Source: Pantoea sp. GD03673 (lineage in GTDB: Bacteria; Pseudomonadota; Gammaproteobacteria; Enterobacterales; Enterobacteriaceae). From it: a stretch of 64,000 nt of DNA. Position 1 is the stretch's first letter; each line of letters starts with the position of its first letter. A model generated the notes under the pieces. That model saw only the letters and a list, made by a program, of their open reading frames with translations, was not told where the DNA came from and searched no databases. Below, piece after piece: positions 42,428-51,716 of this stretch. The DNA lies in assembly GCF_029844725.1 (NCBI RefSeq), contig NZ_JAOCKJ010000009.1, positions 173,310-237,309 on the forward strand, read 5' to 3'. The position numbers and the translations under genes were made by a program.

Positions 42428-43060
42428 TTAGCGGGTGCCGTAAACGACGATGGTTTTGCCGTGTGCAGAGATCAGGTTCTGATCTTCCAGCATCTTCAAA
42501 ATACGGCCCACGGTTTCACGTGAACAACCAACAATCTGGCCAATTTCCTGACGAGTGATTTTAATTTGCATGCCGTCGGGATGCGTCATGGCATCTGGCT
42601 GCTTCGCCAGGTTAAGCAGAGTCTGTGCAATGCGTCCGGTGACGTCGAGGAAAGCGAGGTTACCCACTTTTTCAGACGTTACCTGCAGGCGACGCGCCAT
42701 CTGCGAAGAGAGTCGCATCAGGATGTCGGGATTAACCTGGATCAGCTGGCGGAATTTCTTGTAAGAAATCTCTGCCACTTCGCACGCGCTTTTCGCACGT
42801 ACCCAGGCGCTGCGCTCCTGGCCTTCTTCGAACAGGCCAAGCTCACCAATAAAATCGCCCTGATTCAGGTAGGAAAGGATCATCTCTTTGCCTTCTTCAT
42901 CTTTAATCAGAACCGCGACGGAACCTTTCACGATGTAGTAAAGCGTTTCTGCTTTTTCACCTTGGAGAATCAGCGTACTTTTGGATGGATACTTGTGAAT
43001 ATGGCAATGGGACAGGAACCATTCGAGTGTAGGGTCTGTTTGCGGTTTGCCGAGAACCAT
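42428..43060 (-). CDS. crp: cAMP receptor protein CRP
   Basis: 210 residues, near-identical to E. coli CRP. The cAMP-binding beta-barrel has [23 protein letters not shown], a long dimer helix follows, and the helix-turn-helix is at about 168-190 ([21 protein letters not shown]). It controls catabolic and many other genes, probably including ppiA in this window. It is divergent from yhfA across about 300 bp. Confidence 0.98.
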   Translation of the reverse strand: MVLGKPQTDPTLEWFLSHCHIHKYPSKSTLILQGEKAETLYYIVKGSVAVLIKDEEGKEMILSYLNQGDFIGELGLFEEGQERSAWVRAKSACEVAEISYKKFRQLIQVNPDILMRLSSQMARRLQVTSEKVGNLAFLDVTGRIAQTLLNLAKQPDAMTHPDGMQIKITRQEIGQIVGCSRETVGRILKMLEDQNLISAHGKTIVVYGTR

Positions 43061-43363
43061 TCGCTATTATCCTCTGTTGTAATCGTGCCCAAAATACAGG
43101 GGGCAGTTTTCCCTGTCAGGCGGTGAAAGCTTCAAGCGTTTCCTTTTCAGGAAATTATTCGGGCCGCATCAGGCGCAGTGCGCATCATTCTTCCCGGCTT
43201 CGCCATCGGGTGACGAAAAATATTTTCAGCACTGTTTGTAGCACAGCTTTTGCCGACTGTCTTCTGTTGTCTCGCTTCAGCTTCGGGCGGATTTCTCTGG
43301 ATTGCTGTTTACCAGACGAAAGCGTACTCTGGCGACAAAACAGCGTATTCCGGAGCAAAAAAC
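43061..43363. other. crp/yhfA intergenic region
   Basis: 303 bp with no supported ORF. It contains the divergent crp and yhfA promoters, but I find no consensus CRP site of the kind used for autoregulation in E. coli. CGGAGCAAAAAAC before 43364 is the yhfA ribosome site. Confidence 0.45.
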
Positions 43364-43768
43364 ATGCAGGCAAGAGTGAAATGGGTAGAAGGGCTGACAT
43401 TCCTCGGAGAATCCTCATCCGGCCATCAGATACTGATGGATGGCAATTCGGGTGATAAAGCGCCCAGCCCAATGGAGATGGTGCTGATGGCGGCGGGCGG
43501 ATGCAGCGCGATTGATGTGGTGTCAATTCTGCAAAAAGGCCGCAACGATGTGGCTGATTGTGAAGTAAAACTCACCTCAGAACGTCGTGAAGAGGCACCG
43601 CGAATCTTTACGCACATCAACCTGCATTTTATCGTGAGTGGCAAAGCGCTCCAGGATAAGGCGGTCTCACGCGCCGTCGATCTTTCGGCTGAAAAATATT
43701 GCTCGGTGGCGATCATGCTGGGCAAAGGTGTAACGATTACGCACAGCTATGAGGTGGTTGAGCTTTAA
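43364..43768 (+). CDS. yhfA: YhfA, OsmC-family protein
   Basis: 134 residues from the ATG at 43364 (MQARVKWVEGLTFLGES), the family start; the frame opens 38 codons earlier in the leader. The OsmC fold shows SPMEMVLMAAGGCSAIDVV with the Cys of the reactive pair, and EKYCSVAIMLGKG with the second. OsmC relatives reduce organic hydroperoxides; YhfA's own substrate has not been fixed. It is divergent from crp, as in E. coli. Confidence 0.92.
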   Translation: MQARVKWVEGLTFLGESSSGHQILMDGNSGDKAPSPMEMVLMAAGGCSAIDVVSILQKGRNDVADCEVKLTSERREEAPRIFTHINLHFIVSGKALQDKAVSRAVDLSAEKYCSVAIMLGKGVTITHSYEVVEL

Positions 43769-44159
43769 TGGCCGCGGGGGCTTTTAAGGTCACTGACAAT
43801 ATCGGTTCCGCATAGCTGACAGACGACGCCTGCGCAGAGCATCCGCTTTGAGACAGTGCCTGCGCAGGGAACCGGGTCAGATCGGAAAGACGCAAAAACT
43901 GCCATCCATGGCATGTTCGGCCCGCGCCGTCCCTGGCGCGGGACGCTTTCCTCTTCTGACCCGGTTCCCTGCGAGTTGAGCTTCTTTATCGCTATCGCTG
44001 CCAGATCCTCTGTGCCCCCGGTCAGCCAGCAGTAGTCTTTCTGAAACGGGAAGCGGCTGCCGGACGTGAAGCCTGCTCAGCAGTAAGCCTTTACCCGCAG
44101 AAAAGCCAGTTTTACATCTTTGTAAAGGGCATGTGTTATCAGCGCTCTTTTCTGACCGC
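43769..44159. other. yhfA-prkB intergenic region holding a structured repeat
   Basis: 391 bp between convergent genes with no supported ORF. The middle (43863-43973) is the nested palindromic element listed separately. Just before it GCCTGCGCAG occurs twice, 30 bp apart (43828-43837, 43858-43867). A short TTTACA / TGTAAA stem lies near 44112-44127. Confidence 0.6.
43863..43973. repeat. 111-bp nested inverted-repeat element (REP/MITE-like)
   Basis: The ends, 43863-43881 and 43955-43973, are perfect 19-bp inverted repeats (CGCAGGGAACCGGGTCAGA). Inside are GGAAAG/CTTTCC (43884-43889 and 43946-43951), a small palindrome TGCCAT-CC-ATGGCA (43900-43913), and a GC-rich stem CCCGCGCC/GGCGCGGG around GTCCCT (43921-43942). 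The whole folds as a long stem with two inner hairpins. It encodes no protein. A dispersed extragenic repeat or a non-autonomous mobile element is likely, but copy number is not visible in this window. Confidence 0.75.
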
Positions 44160-45029
44160 TCACTCTATGCGCTTGCCTTCCATCAGCCGTTTCACCAGCG
44201 GGCCCATAATCAACTCCATCGCCAGCCCCATTTTACCGCCAGGCACCACCAGCGTATTAATGTGCGAGATAAACGATCCCTGCAGCATCGCCAGCAGATA
44301 GGGGAAGTCGATATCCTCCAGTCCCTGAAAGTGAATCACCACAAAGCTTTCATCAAGTGAGGGGATGGCGCGGGCGGCAAACGGGTTTGAGGTATCCACG
44401 GTCGGGACACGCTGAAAGTTAATATGGGTGCGTGAGAACTGGGGTGTGATGAAGTTGATGTAATCTTCCATTGAACGCACCACGGAATCCATTACCGCTT
44501 CACGTGAATGACCGCGTTCGCCCGTGTCGCGCACCAGTTTCTGAATCCATTCCAGGTTAACAATGGGCACCACGCCCACCAGCAGATCGACCTGTTCCGC
44601 CACGTTGTGCTGGGCCGTTACAACGCCGCCATGCAACCCTTCATAGAAAAGAATATCGGTGTTCTGCGGCAGCGGCTGCCACGGCGTAAAGGTGCCTGGC
44701 ACCTGATTCCACGGCACCGCTTCATCGTAGGTGTGCAGATATTTACGCGACTGCCCCTGTCCGCTGTGACCATACTCTCTGAAACTCTGTTCCAGCAGGC
44801 CAAAGTCGTTGGCTTCCGGGCCGAAATAGCTGACATGACGTCCTAAATCGCGCGCCTTGCGAATGGCCATATCCATTTCAGGGCGGGTAAAGCGGTGAAA
44901 ACTGTCACCTTCCAGCTCTGCCGCATGCAGATCGAGCTGCTGAAAGATTTTGCGGAACGCCAGGCTGGTGGTGGTGGTTCCTGCACCGCTGGAACCAGTG
45001 ACCGCAATAATGGGATGACGTGCAGACAT
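44160..45029 (-). CDS. prkB: PrkB, phosphoribulokinase-like P-loop protein
   Basis: 289 residues. The Walker A variant GSSGAGTTTTSLAF is at about residues 12-25, and DSFHRFTRPEMD and FYEGLHGG match phosphoribulokinase/uridine kinase folds. Enterobacteria lack a Calvin cycle, so its true substrate is unknown. It is convergent with yhfA, and yheU and yheT lie upstream on the same strand. Confidence 0.93.
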   Translation of the reverse strand: MSARHPIIAVTGSSGAGTTTTSLAFRKIFQQLDLHAAELEGDSFHRFTRPEMDMAIRKARDLGRHVSYFGPEANDFGLLEQSFREYGHSGQGQSRKYLHTYDEAVPWNQVPGTFTPWQPLPQNTDILFYEGLHGGVVTAQHNVAEQVDLLVGVVPIVNLEWIQKLVRDTGERGHSREAVMDSVVRSMEDYINFITPQFSRTHINFQRVPTVDTSNPFAARAIPSLDESFVVIHFQGLEDIDFPYLLAMLQGSFISHINTLVVPGGKMGLAMELIMGPLVKRLMEGKRIE

Positions 45030-45090
45030 AAAAAAGCTCCCTGTGAGGTCGGGCGATGAGCATTGTTATCATGAAACGGTGCCGGGTGCA

Positions 45091-45309
45091 TCAGCCACGA
45101 AATTCTTTGCGTGGCATGATATTGACCGATTCATGCAGTTCCGACCACACCAGCACCACTTCACCGGTTTCCAGCTGACGTCGCACATCAGCCACCTTGT
45201 CCGGCAGGCTGCGTTCATGTTCGCCATAGTCCGTGCCTTCGCGCAGGACAAAGGTTTCAATCAGATTTTCAAGGGTCTCAGGTGAGACCTGTTGCCAGGG
45301 AATAATCAC
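45091..45309 (-). CDS. yheU: YheU family small protein
   Basis: 72 residues if translation starts at GTG (45307-45309), giving (V/M)[17 protein letters not shown], which matches E. coli YheU in length and start. An ATG start further upstream would place 29 residues inside yheT coding sequence and is unlikely. It ends [10 protein letters not shown]. Function unknown. It begins 4 bp after the yheT stop, so the two are probably cotranslated. Confidence 0.9.
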   Translation of the reverse strand: MIIPWQQVSPETLENLIETFVLREGTDYGEHERSLPDKVADVRRQLETGEVVLVWSELHESVNIMPRKEFRG

Positions 45310-45313
45310 GAGA

Positions 45314-46330
45314 TCAGTTATCCAGAAAAGGGGCGATCCACTGTGGGATGCGCTGTTCCAGCCACATTTCAGGCTGGCGTAACGTCCCACCGACAAAACC
45401 TACGTGGCCGCCGTGTGGGCTCAGTTGATAGGTAATAGTGGCAGATAATTGGCTGCTGTGCGGAATCACCTCATCACTCATAAAGGGATCGTCTTTGGCG
45501 TGGATGATCAGCAGCGGTTTTTCGACCTGCCTGAGCCACGGCATGGCGCTGGCACGATGATAGTAATCGGCCGCATCGACAAAACCGTGGGCGCGGGCGG
45601 TAATCGCATCATCAAAATCGCGCAGCCGCCGCAGCGCTTTCAGCTGTGCCAGATTGACCGGCAGAGTGTCCGGCCAGGCGTGCAGTTTACGGCGGGCATT
45701 TTTCTTCAGCTGCGCCAGCAGATAGTACTGATAGAAGCGGGAAAAGCCGCGCTCCAGTTTGATGCTGCACGGTTCCAGCAGCAGCGGGGCGGAGACAATC
45801 ACGCCTGCCTCCACCTCAGCGGCGGCACCCTGCTGGCCCAGCAGGCAGCCCAGCATATTGCCGCCCAGCGAAAAACCGACGGCGGCGGTGGGCACGTAGC
45901 CCCAGCGCGTGCGCAGCCAGTGCAGGAAAAAGCGGGCATCGTCGGTTTCACCGGAGTGATAGATGCGGTTCAGCCGGTTAGGTTCGCCGCTGCAACCGCG
46001 AAAATGCATCACCACCGCCAGCCAGCCACGTGCGCGGCAGATCGCCATCAGGCCATGAATATAGGGGCTGTGAAAACTGCCTTCCAGTCCATGAAACAGC
46101 ACCACGCGCGGTTTATGCTGCGCGAACTGCGGATCTTCACTCCAGGCGAGATCGACGAAGTCGCCATCCGGCAGGTCGAGACGCTGCCAGAAGGGGTCGG
46201 CTGTAATACGGCGACGCAGCAGGCGCGGCAGCAACGTCTGCAGGTGCGCGTTACGCAGGCTGTCAGGTGGCGTGAACGGCTCGTTTTCGGGGCCGGTAAA
46301 TTTCATGTGGTAAAAGCTTGTCTGTTCCAT
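45314..46330 (-). CDS. yheT: YheT, alpha/beta hydrolase
   Basis: 338 residues. The nucleophile Ser is in [11 protein letters not shown], the Asp in IHAKDDPFM, and the His in [23 protein letters not shown] is the family signature. It is related to ABHD1/3-type hydrolases; the substrate is unknown. yheU and prkB follow on the same strand. In E. coli yheS adjoins it, but here the exporter, the LacI regulator and tau genes intervene. Confidence 0.93.
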   Translation of the reverse strand: MEQTSFYHMKFTGPENEPFTPPDSLRNAHLQTLLPRLLRRRITADPFWQRLDLPDGDFVDLAWSEDPQFAQHKPRVVLFHGLEGSFHSPYIHGLMAICRARGWLAVVMHFRGCSGEPNRLNRIYHSGETDDARFFLHWLRTRWGYVPTAAVGFSLGGNMLGCLLGQQGAAAEVEAGVIVSAPLLLEPCSIKLERGFSRFYQYYLLAQLKKNARRKLHAWPDTLPVNLAQLKALRRLRDFDDAITARAHGFVDAADYYHRASAMPWLRQVEKPLLIIHAKDDPFMSDEVIPHSSQLSATITYQLSPHGGHVGFVGGTLRQPEMWLEQRIPQWIAPFLDN

Positions 46331-46388
46331 ATCACACTGTTAGCTTCGTTTAGTTTTTTCTTGCAGGGGTAAGGAGTACCCGATTGCC

Positions 46389-46991
46389 ATGGAACTGAGT
46401 CTTTTCTTATCAATGCTGGGATTTCTTTGGGTCGCGGCGATTACGCCCGGCCCTAATAATATGTTACTCACCGCCTCGGGCGCTAATTTTGGCTTTGTGC
46501 GCACCCTTCCGCTGATGATTGGCATCATGATCGGTATGCAGGTCATGCTGCTGATGGTGGCCTTTGGCATAGGCGGTCTGATCCTGCTTTATCCTTCGCT
46601 GCACCTGGTGCTGAAGATTGCGGGCAGTCTTTACCTGCTCTGGCTGGCGTGGAAGATAGCGACGTCGAGCTATGAAAAGCTGGAAACCGATCAGGCACCA
46701 AATGCACCGATGCCATTCTGGCAGGGTGGATTGCTGCAGTTAATCAATCCCAAGGCCTGGCTGATGGCGCTGGGCGCGGTCGCCAGCTTCAGTCTGGCCG
46801 GAGAGGCTTATCGTCATTCGGTGATGGCGATAAGCATCGGCATGTTTCTGGTTAATCTGGTATCAGGCGTGATCTGGATGGGATTTGGCGCGATGATCGG
46901 CCGCATTCTGCGCAGCCGTCGCGCCTGGAAAATCTTTAACCTTGCGATGGGGCTGCTGACTGCGGCCTGCGTGCTGTTAATCTGGCACTGA
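46389..46991 (+). CDS. LysE/RhtB-family amino-acid exporter
   Basis: 200 residues with about six membrane segments. The N-terminal ITPGPNNMLLTASGANFGF is the LysE/RhtB signature; WLAWKIATS and GGLLQLINPKAW resemble the cysteine/O-acetylserine exporter EamB. Exact substrate is unknown, but a cysteine-type substrate would fit the sulfur genes nearby. Divergent from yheT and convergent with the LacI-type regulator. An upstream ATG is not needed. Confidence 0.85.
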   Translation: MELSLFLSMLGFLWVAAITPGPNNMLLTASGANFGFVRTLPLMIGIMIGMQVMLLMVAFGIGGLILLYPSLHLVLKIAGSLYLLWLAWKIATSSYEKLETDQAPNAPMPFWQGGLLQLINPKAWLMALGAVASFSLAGEAYRHSVMAISIGMFLVNLVSGVIWMGFGAMIGRILRSRRAWKIFNLAMGLLTAACVLLIWH

Positions 46992-46992
46992 G

Positions 46993-47973
46993 TCAGCTGG
47001 ATGCGCGTTCAACGCGCGTCCAGGGCAGCACGTCACGAATCACTGGCGCGTTCGGGTTACGGATTTTCTGCAGCAGCAACTGCACGCTGCGTGCGCCCAG
47101 CTGGTTCATCGGCTGCTCGATGGTGGTCAGCGGTGGATTAAGGCTGCGGGTAAACGGCACGCCATCAAACCCGACGACCGCCAGATCCTCCGGCACGCGC
47201 AGACCCGCTTCCAGCGCCGCATGAACGACCCCGACCGCCAGCACATCTGACACCGCAAATACCGCATCCGGCGGTTCTGGCAGCGTCATCAATTCCCTCA
47301 GCCCCTGACTGCCCGCTTCAGGGGAAATTTCATAGGTATAAGAGATGCCGGACCACGCAAACCCCAGCTCGTCAATCGCCTGCCGGTAGCCCTTTTCACG
47401 ATGATGTGAGTAGAGGTAGCGCATGTCACCATTGACCAGCCCGATGCGCTTACGCCCTTTACCCGCGAGGTAGTGGACAGTGTCGCGTGCGGCTTCCAGG
47501 TGATCAATGCTGACCGAAGAGGCGGGAATATCCGGATCAAATTCACAGCACTGCACCCAGGGGGCACCCGCAATCAGCGCCTGCAAATCCTGTAAGCCGG
47601 AGGCCGCATCCATCGTAATCACGCCATCCACCACTTTGCCGGTCAGCAGGCTCAGATAGGCGGCTTCGCGCTGGAGCTGCGAGGCAGAGTTACAGAGCAG
47701 GATGTGATAGCCGTGCAGTTCCGCTTCGGCCTCAATGCCCTGAACCACGCGTGAGCAGAAGGGGTTGGTGATATCCGAGATCAGCACCAGCAGCATGTTG
47801 CTTTGCGCCGTGCGCAGCTGACGCGCCAGCAGGTTGGGCTGATAGTCGCAGGCAGAGATTGCCGCCAGAACTTTCTCACGCGTATCGGGTTTTACGCCGG
47901 GATGCGCATTGAGAACCCGCGATACCGTGGCTTTGGAGACGCCAGCCAGCTGAGCGACTTTCTCGATCGACAT
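46993..47973 (-). CDS. LacI-family transcriptional regulator
   Basis: 326 residues from the ATG at 47971-47973, which starts the helix-turn-helix MSIEKVAQLAGVSKATVSRVLN; the 25 upstream codons look non-coding. The rest is a periplasmic-binding-protein-like effector domain (DGVITMDAASGL, AVSDVLAVGVVHAA, VVGFDGVPFTRSLNPPLTT). LacI-family effectors are usually sugars. It is divergent from tauA across 236 bp and convergent with the LysE-type exporter, so tau is a possible target. No operator could be assigned. Confidence 0.9.
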   Translation of the reverse strand: MSIEKVAQLAGVSKATVSRVLNAHPGVKPDTREKVLAAISACDYQPNLLARQLRTAQSNMLLVLISDITNPFCSRVVQGIEAEAELHGYHILLCNSASQLQREAAYLSLLTGKVVDGVITMDAASGLQDLQALIAGAPWVQCCEFDPDIPASSVSIDHLEAARDTVHYLAGKGRKRIGLVNGDMRYLYSHHREKGYRQAIDELGFAWSGISYTYEISPEAGSQGLRELMTLPEPPDAVFAVSDVLAVGVVHAALEAGLRVPEDLAVVGFDGVPFTRSLNPPLTTIEQPMNQLGARSVQLLLQKIRNPNAPVIRDVLPWTRVERASS

Positions 47974-48209
47974 CGGATACAGTGACCTTAACAGGCAAAA
48001 ATTGGGAACGCATATGAATAGCACAGGGACAATGTGAGCGCCTGACATTTTTGCTTACTTTAGCTATTTTCAGCATTTGCGATTTTTGTCTTAGTTTTGC
48101 AGATAGTGATCTAAGAACTTATTTCTATTAGGGATAATTTTTAATTCCTTTATGAAACTATAGCGGCCAGAGACACTGCCTCCACGATAAAAACGGCGGG
48201 GTAATGATC

Positions 48210-49187
48210 ATGGCAGCAACACGATTAACTTTTTTAGCCGCAGCGCTGGCGCTGCTGGCATTTCGGGCTGATGCGGTCACTGTCACCGTGGCGTACCAGA
48301 CCTCCGCCGAACCGGCAAAAGTGGCCCAGGCTGACAACAGTTTTGCGAAAGAGAGCGGGGCCAGCGTTGACTGGCGCAAGTTTGACAGCGGCGCAGGCGT
48401 CTTACGCGCACTGGCTTCCGGCGACGTGCAAATTGGTAACATCGGTTCCAGTCCGTTAGCGGTCGCCGCGGCACAGAAACTGCCGATTGAAGCGTTCTTG
48501 CTCGCCTCTCAGCTGGGCAACTCAGAAGCGCTGGTGGTGAAGAAGAACATCACTACGCCTCAGGATCTCATCGGCAAGCGCATCGCGGTGCCGTTCATCT
48601 CCACTACCCATTACAGCCTGCTGGCTGCACTGAAACACTGGGGCATCAGCCCGTCGCAGGTTCAGCTGGTGAACCTGCAGCCGCCCGCGATTATCGCGGC
48701 ATGGCAGCGTGGCGACATTGATGGCGCCTACGTCTGGGCACCCGCAGTCAATGCACTGGAAAAAGAGGGCAGGGTGTTAACCGACTCTGCGGAAGTCGGG
48801 CGCTGGGGTTCACCGACGCTGGATGTCTGGGTGGTACGCAAAGATTTTGCCGAACAGCATCCGGACATCGTTACCGCTTTTGCCCGCAGCGCGATTGATG
48901 CGCAGCAGGCCTATCTTAACAGCCCCGACAGCTGGCTGAAGCAGCCCGATAACCTCAGCAAACTCTCACGCCTGAGCGGCGTGCCGGAAGCACAGGTGCC
49001 GGGTCTGGTGAAGGGGAATACCTACCTGACGGCGCAGCAGCAGGTTGAGCAACTGGGCAAACCGGTCAACAAAGCGATCGTCGATACCGCGCAGTTCCTG
49101 AAAGCACAGGGCCGGGTGCCGCAGGCCGATAACGACTACAGCAGTTACGTGACCTCCCGCTTCGTCGAGCCACTCGTAAAACCGTAA
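48210..49187 (+). CDS. tauA: Taurine ABC transporter substrate-binding protein TauA
   Basis: 325 residues from the ATG at 48210, about 8 bases after GGCGGGG; an in-frame ATG at 48204 is the alternative. It has a signal peptide (LTFLAAALALLAFRADA) and then the TauA/SsuA fold (VTVAYQTSAEPAKVAQ, GNIGSSPLAVAAAQKLPIEAF, GAYVWAPAVNALEK). It binds taurine in the periplasm. It is the first gene of tauABCD, divergent from the LacI-type regulator. Confidence 0.93.
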   Translation: MAATRLTFLAAALALLAFRADAVTVTVAYQTSAEPAKVAQADNSFAKESGASVDWRKFDSGAGVLRALASGDVQIGNIGSSPLAVAAAQKLPIEAFLLASQLGNSEALVVKKNITTPQDLIGKRIAVPFISTTHYSLLAALKHWGISPSQVQLVNLQPPAIIAAWQRGDIDGAYVWAPAVNALEKEGRVLTDSAEVGRWGSPTLDVWVVRKDFAEQHPDIVTAFARSAIDAQQAYLNSPDSWLKQPDNLSKLSRLSGVPEAQVPGLVKGNTYLTAQQQVEQLGKPVNKAIVDTAQFLKAQGRVPQADNDYSSYVTSRFVEPLVKP

Positions 49188-49196
49188 GGAGGCATC

Positions 49197-49964
49197 ATGC
49201 TGCGCATCGCTCACCTCAATGCCCGTTATGCCGGACAGCCGGTGTTGCAGGATATCAATCTGCAACTGGATAGCCATGAACTGCTGGTGGTGCTTGGCCC
49301 CTCTGGCTGCGGCAAAACCACGCTGCTTAATCTGGTGGCCGGATTTCTGCCGGTGGAGTCGGGCAGTATCACGCTGGATGACCGGCCAGTGACCGGGCCT
49401 GGTGCGGAGCGCGGCGTAGTGTTTCAGCATGAAGGGTTACTGCCGTGGCGCAACGTGCTGGATAACGTGTCCTTTGGTCTGCAACTGGCGGGGATGGAAC
49501 GCCCGGCACGGGAGGCGATTGCGCGGAAACTCATCAGGCAGGTCGGGCTGGAAGGCGCGGAAAAGCGTGCCATCTGGCAATTGTCCGGGGGGCAGCGTCA
49601 GCGGGTGGGGATTGCGCGCGCACTGGCTACCGATCCGCAACTGCTGCTGCTGGATGAGCCTTTCGGCGCACTGGATGCCTTTACCCGCGAGCAGATGCAG
49701 ACCCTGCTGCTGACGCTGTGGCGCGACAGCGGTAAACAGATCCTGCTGATTACGCACGACATAGAAGAGGCAATTTTCCTCGCCAGCGAACTGATTCTGC
49801 TGTCTCCGGGGCCGGGACGCATCGTGGAGCGACTGCGGCCCGATTTTGGCCGGCGCTTTGCCGCCGGAGAGTCGTGCCGCAGCATCAAATCCGATCCGCA
49901 GTTTATCGCCCAGCGCGAGTATGTGCTGAGCCGGGTGTTTGATCAGCGGGAGGCGTTTGCATGA
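49197..49964 (+). CDS. tauB: Taurine ABC transporter ATP-binding protein TauB
   Basis: 255 residues. Walker A is [13 protein letters not shown], the signature [15 protein letters not shown], and Walker [24 protein letters not shown] precedes the ATG. It powers taurine import with TauC. The stop overlaps the tauC start (ATGA). Confidence 0.94.
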   Translation: MLRIAHLNARYAGQPVLQDINLQLDSHELLVVLGPSGCGKTTLLNLVAGFLPVESGSITLDDRPVTGPGAERGVVFQHEGLLPWRNVLDNVSFGLQLAGMERPAREAIARKLIRQVGLEGAEKRAIWQLSGGQRQRVGIARALATDPQLLLLDEPFGALDAFTREQMQTLLLTLWRDSGKQILLITHDIEEAIFLASELILLSPGPGRIVERLRPDFGRRFAAGESCRSIKSDPQFIAQREYVLSRVFDQREAFA

Positions 49965-50788
49965 GCGCGTTAATCCACGACAAGTCTCTGCCGGTGCGCC
50001 GTCGGCTGCGCTGGCCGTTTTCAACGGCTTTTACGCTAAGCATGCTGAGCCTCTCGCTGTTGTTACTGCTCTGGTGGAGCGTCACTGCGCTGGGCCTGAT
50101 TGCCCCGCTGTTCCTGCCGCCGCCGCAGCAGGTATTCAGTAAGCTGCTGGTGATTGCCAGCGCACAGGGCTTTATGGATGCCACGTTGTGGCAGCATCTG
50201 GCCGCCAGCCTGACAAGAATGCTGATTGCGCTGGCTGCTGCTGCCGCTATCGGCATTCCGGTGGGAATTCTGATGGGCCTTAGCCCCGTAGCACGCGGGC
50301 TGCTCGATCCGCTGATTGAACTTTATCGTCCGATTCCGCCCCTCGCCTATCTGCCCCTGATGGTGATCTGGTTCGGGATTGGTGAGACGTCGAAAATCCT
50401 GCTGATCTACCTGGCGATCTTCGCGCCCGTGACGCTCTCCACCCTGGCCGGGGTGCGTAATACGCAGCAGGTGCGCCTTCGTGCTGCGCGCTCGCTGGGG
50501 GCGAACCGCTGGCAGCTGCTGCGCTGGGTGATTCTGCCGGGCGCGCTGCCGGAGATTCTGACCGGTCTGCGCATAGGGCTGGGGGTTGGCTGGTCAACAC
50601 TGGTGGCGGCTGAGCTGATCGCTGCCACGCGTGGCCTCGGTTTTATGGTGCAGTCCGCCGGAGAGTTTCTCGCCACCGATGTGGTGCTGGCGGGTATCGC
50701 GGTGATCGCTTTTATCGCTTTTAGCTTAGAACTCGGGCTCCGCGCAGTGCAGCGCCGTCTGACGCCCTGGAGTGGAGAACAGTCATGA
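49961..50788 (+). CDS. tauC: Taurine ABC transporter permease TauC
   Basis: 275 residues with about six TM segments and the EAA-type loop around [27 protein letters not shown]. The N-terminal 30 residues are basic. It forms the channel for TauA/TauB. Both ends overlap neighbours by 4 bp. Confidence 0.93.
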   Translation: MSALIHDKSLPVRRRLRWPFSTAFTLSMLSLSLLLLLWWSVTALGLIAPLFLPPPQQVFSKLLVIASAQGFMDATLWQHLAASLTRMLIALAAAAAIGIPVGILMGLSPVARGLLDPLIELYRPIPPLAYLPLMVIWFGIGETSKILLIYLAIFAPVTLSTLAGVRNTQQVRLRAARSLGANRWQLLRWVILPGALPEILTGLRIGLGVGWSTLVAAELIAATRGLGFMVQSAGEFLATDVVLAGIAVIAFIAFSLELGLRAVQRRLTPWSGEQS

Positions 50789-51624
50789 ATGAACGTCTCA
50801 GTTTTACCCCGCTTGGTCCTTATATTGGTGCGCAGGTTTCAAACCTGGATGTCTCACGGCCATTAAGTGATGCGCAGTTTGAGCAGCTTTATCATGGCCT
50901 TCTGCGCCACCAGGTGCTGTTTCTGCGTGACCAGAAAATAACACCGGAACAGCATCGCGCACTGGCCATCCGCTTTGGCGACCTGCATATCCATCCGGTC
51001 TATCCCCACGCAGAAGGCGTCGAGGAGATTATCGTGCTGGATACCCATCAGGATAATCCGCCTGACAATGATAACTGGCACACCGACGTTACTTTTATCG
51101 ACACGCCACCGGCCATCGCATTGCTGGCCTCAAAAGTGTTGCCGGAGGCGGGCGGTGACACGCTCTGGACCAGCGGCATTGCGGCTTATGAGGCGCTCTC
51201 TGAACCTTTTAAGCAGCTGCTGGACGGGCTGCAGGCCGAGCACGATTTCAAAAAGTCATTCCAGGAGTATAAGTACCGCAAAACCGAAGAGGTGCATCAG
51301 CGCTGGCAGCAGGCGGTGGCAAAACATCCGCCGGTGCAGCATCCGGTCATCCGCACGCACCCGGTCAGCGGTAAGAAAGCACTGTTTGTGAACGAGGGTT
51401 TTACCACGCGGATTGTGGCGTTAAGCGAAAAGGAGAGTGATGCGCTGCTGGGCTTCCTGTTTGCGCACGCCACCAAACCGGAGTTTCAGGTGCGCTGGCG
51501 CTGGCAGCCAGACGATCTGGCTATCTGGGATAATCGGGTGACGCAGCATTATGCCAATGCCGACTACTATCCTGCCCGGCGAATCATGCAGCGGGCAACG
51601 GTGCTGGGTGACAAACCCCGCTGA
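50785..51624 (+). CDS. tauD: Taurine dioxygenase TauD
   Basis: 279 residues. The iron ligands are His99 and Asp101 in NWHTDVTF and His255 in RVTQHYANAD, the same numbers as in E. coli TauD. With 2-oxoglutarate and O2 it oxidises taurine to release sulfite and aminoacetaldehyde, feeding sulfur assimilation. It is last in tauABCD and convergent with yheS. Confidence 0.96.
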   Translation: MNERLSFTPLGPYIGAQVSNLDVSRPLSDAQFEQLYHGLLRHQVLFLRDQKITPEQHRALAIRFGDLHIHPVYPHAEGVEEIIVLDTHQDNPPDNDNWHTDVTFIDTPPAIALLASKVLPEAGGDTLWTSGIAAYEALSEPFKQLLDGLQAEHDFKKSFQEYKYRKTEEVHQRWQQAVAKHPPVQHPVIRTHPVSGKKALFVNEGFTTRIVALSEKESDALLGFLFAHATKPEFQVRWRWQPDDLAIWDNRVTQHYANADYYPARRIMQRATVLGDKPR

Positions 51625-51627
51625 GCG

Positions 51628-51716
51628 AGATTCTCCCCGCACGCGGGGAGATGTTGGGATAGCCAGCATCAGCTGCACGATAAACCGAAGATTCTCCCCG
51701 CACGCGGGGAGATGTT
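51628..51716. repeat. Two copies of a 28-bp CRISPR-like palindromic repeat, 61-bp period
   Basis: The identical 28-base units are 51628-51655 and 51689-51716, separated by 33 bases (51656-51688). Each contains TCTCCCCGC-AC-GCGGGGAGA, a 9-bp perfect stem with a CCCCGC/GCGGGG core. The 61-bp period equals the 29+32 geometry of type I-E CRISPR arrays, whose repeats share a CCCCGC...GCGGGG stem. There are no cas genes or leader, and only two units. The last repeat touches the yheS stop codon. A CRISPR relic, a tandemly duplicated hairpin or a terminator pair are all possible. Confidence 0.7.

Noticed and set aside
43061..43363. CRP autoregulatory site before crp
   Set aside because: No TGTGA-N6-TCACA type match found in the gap.
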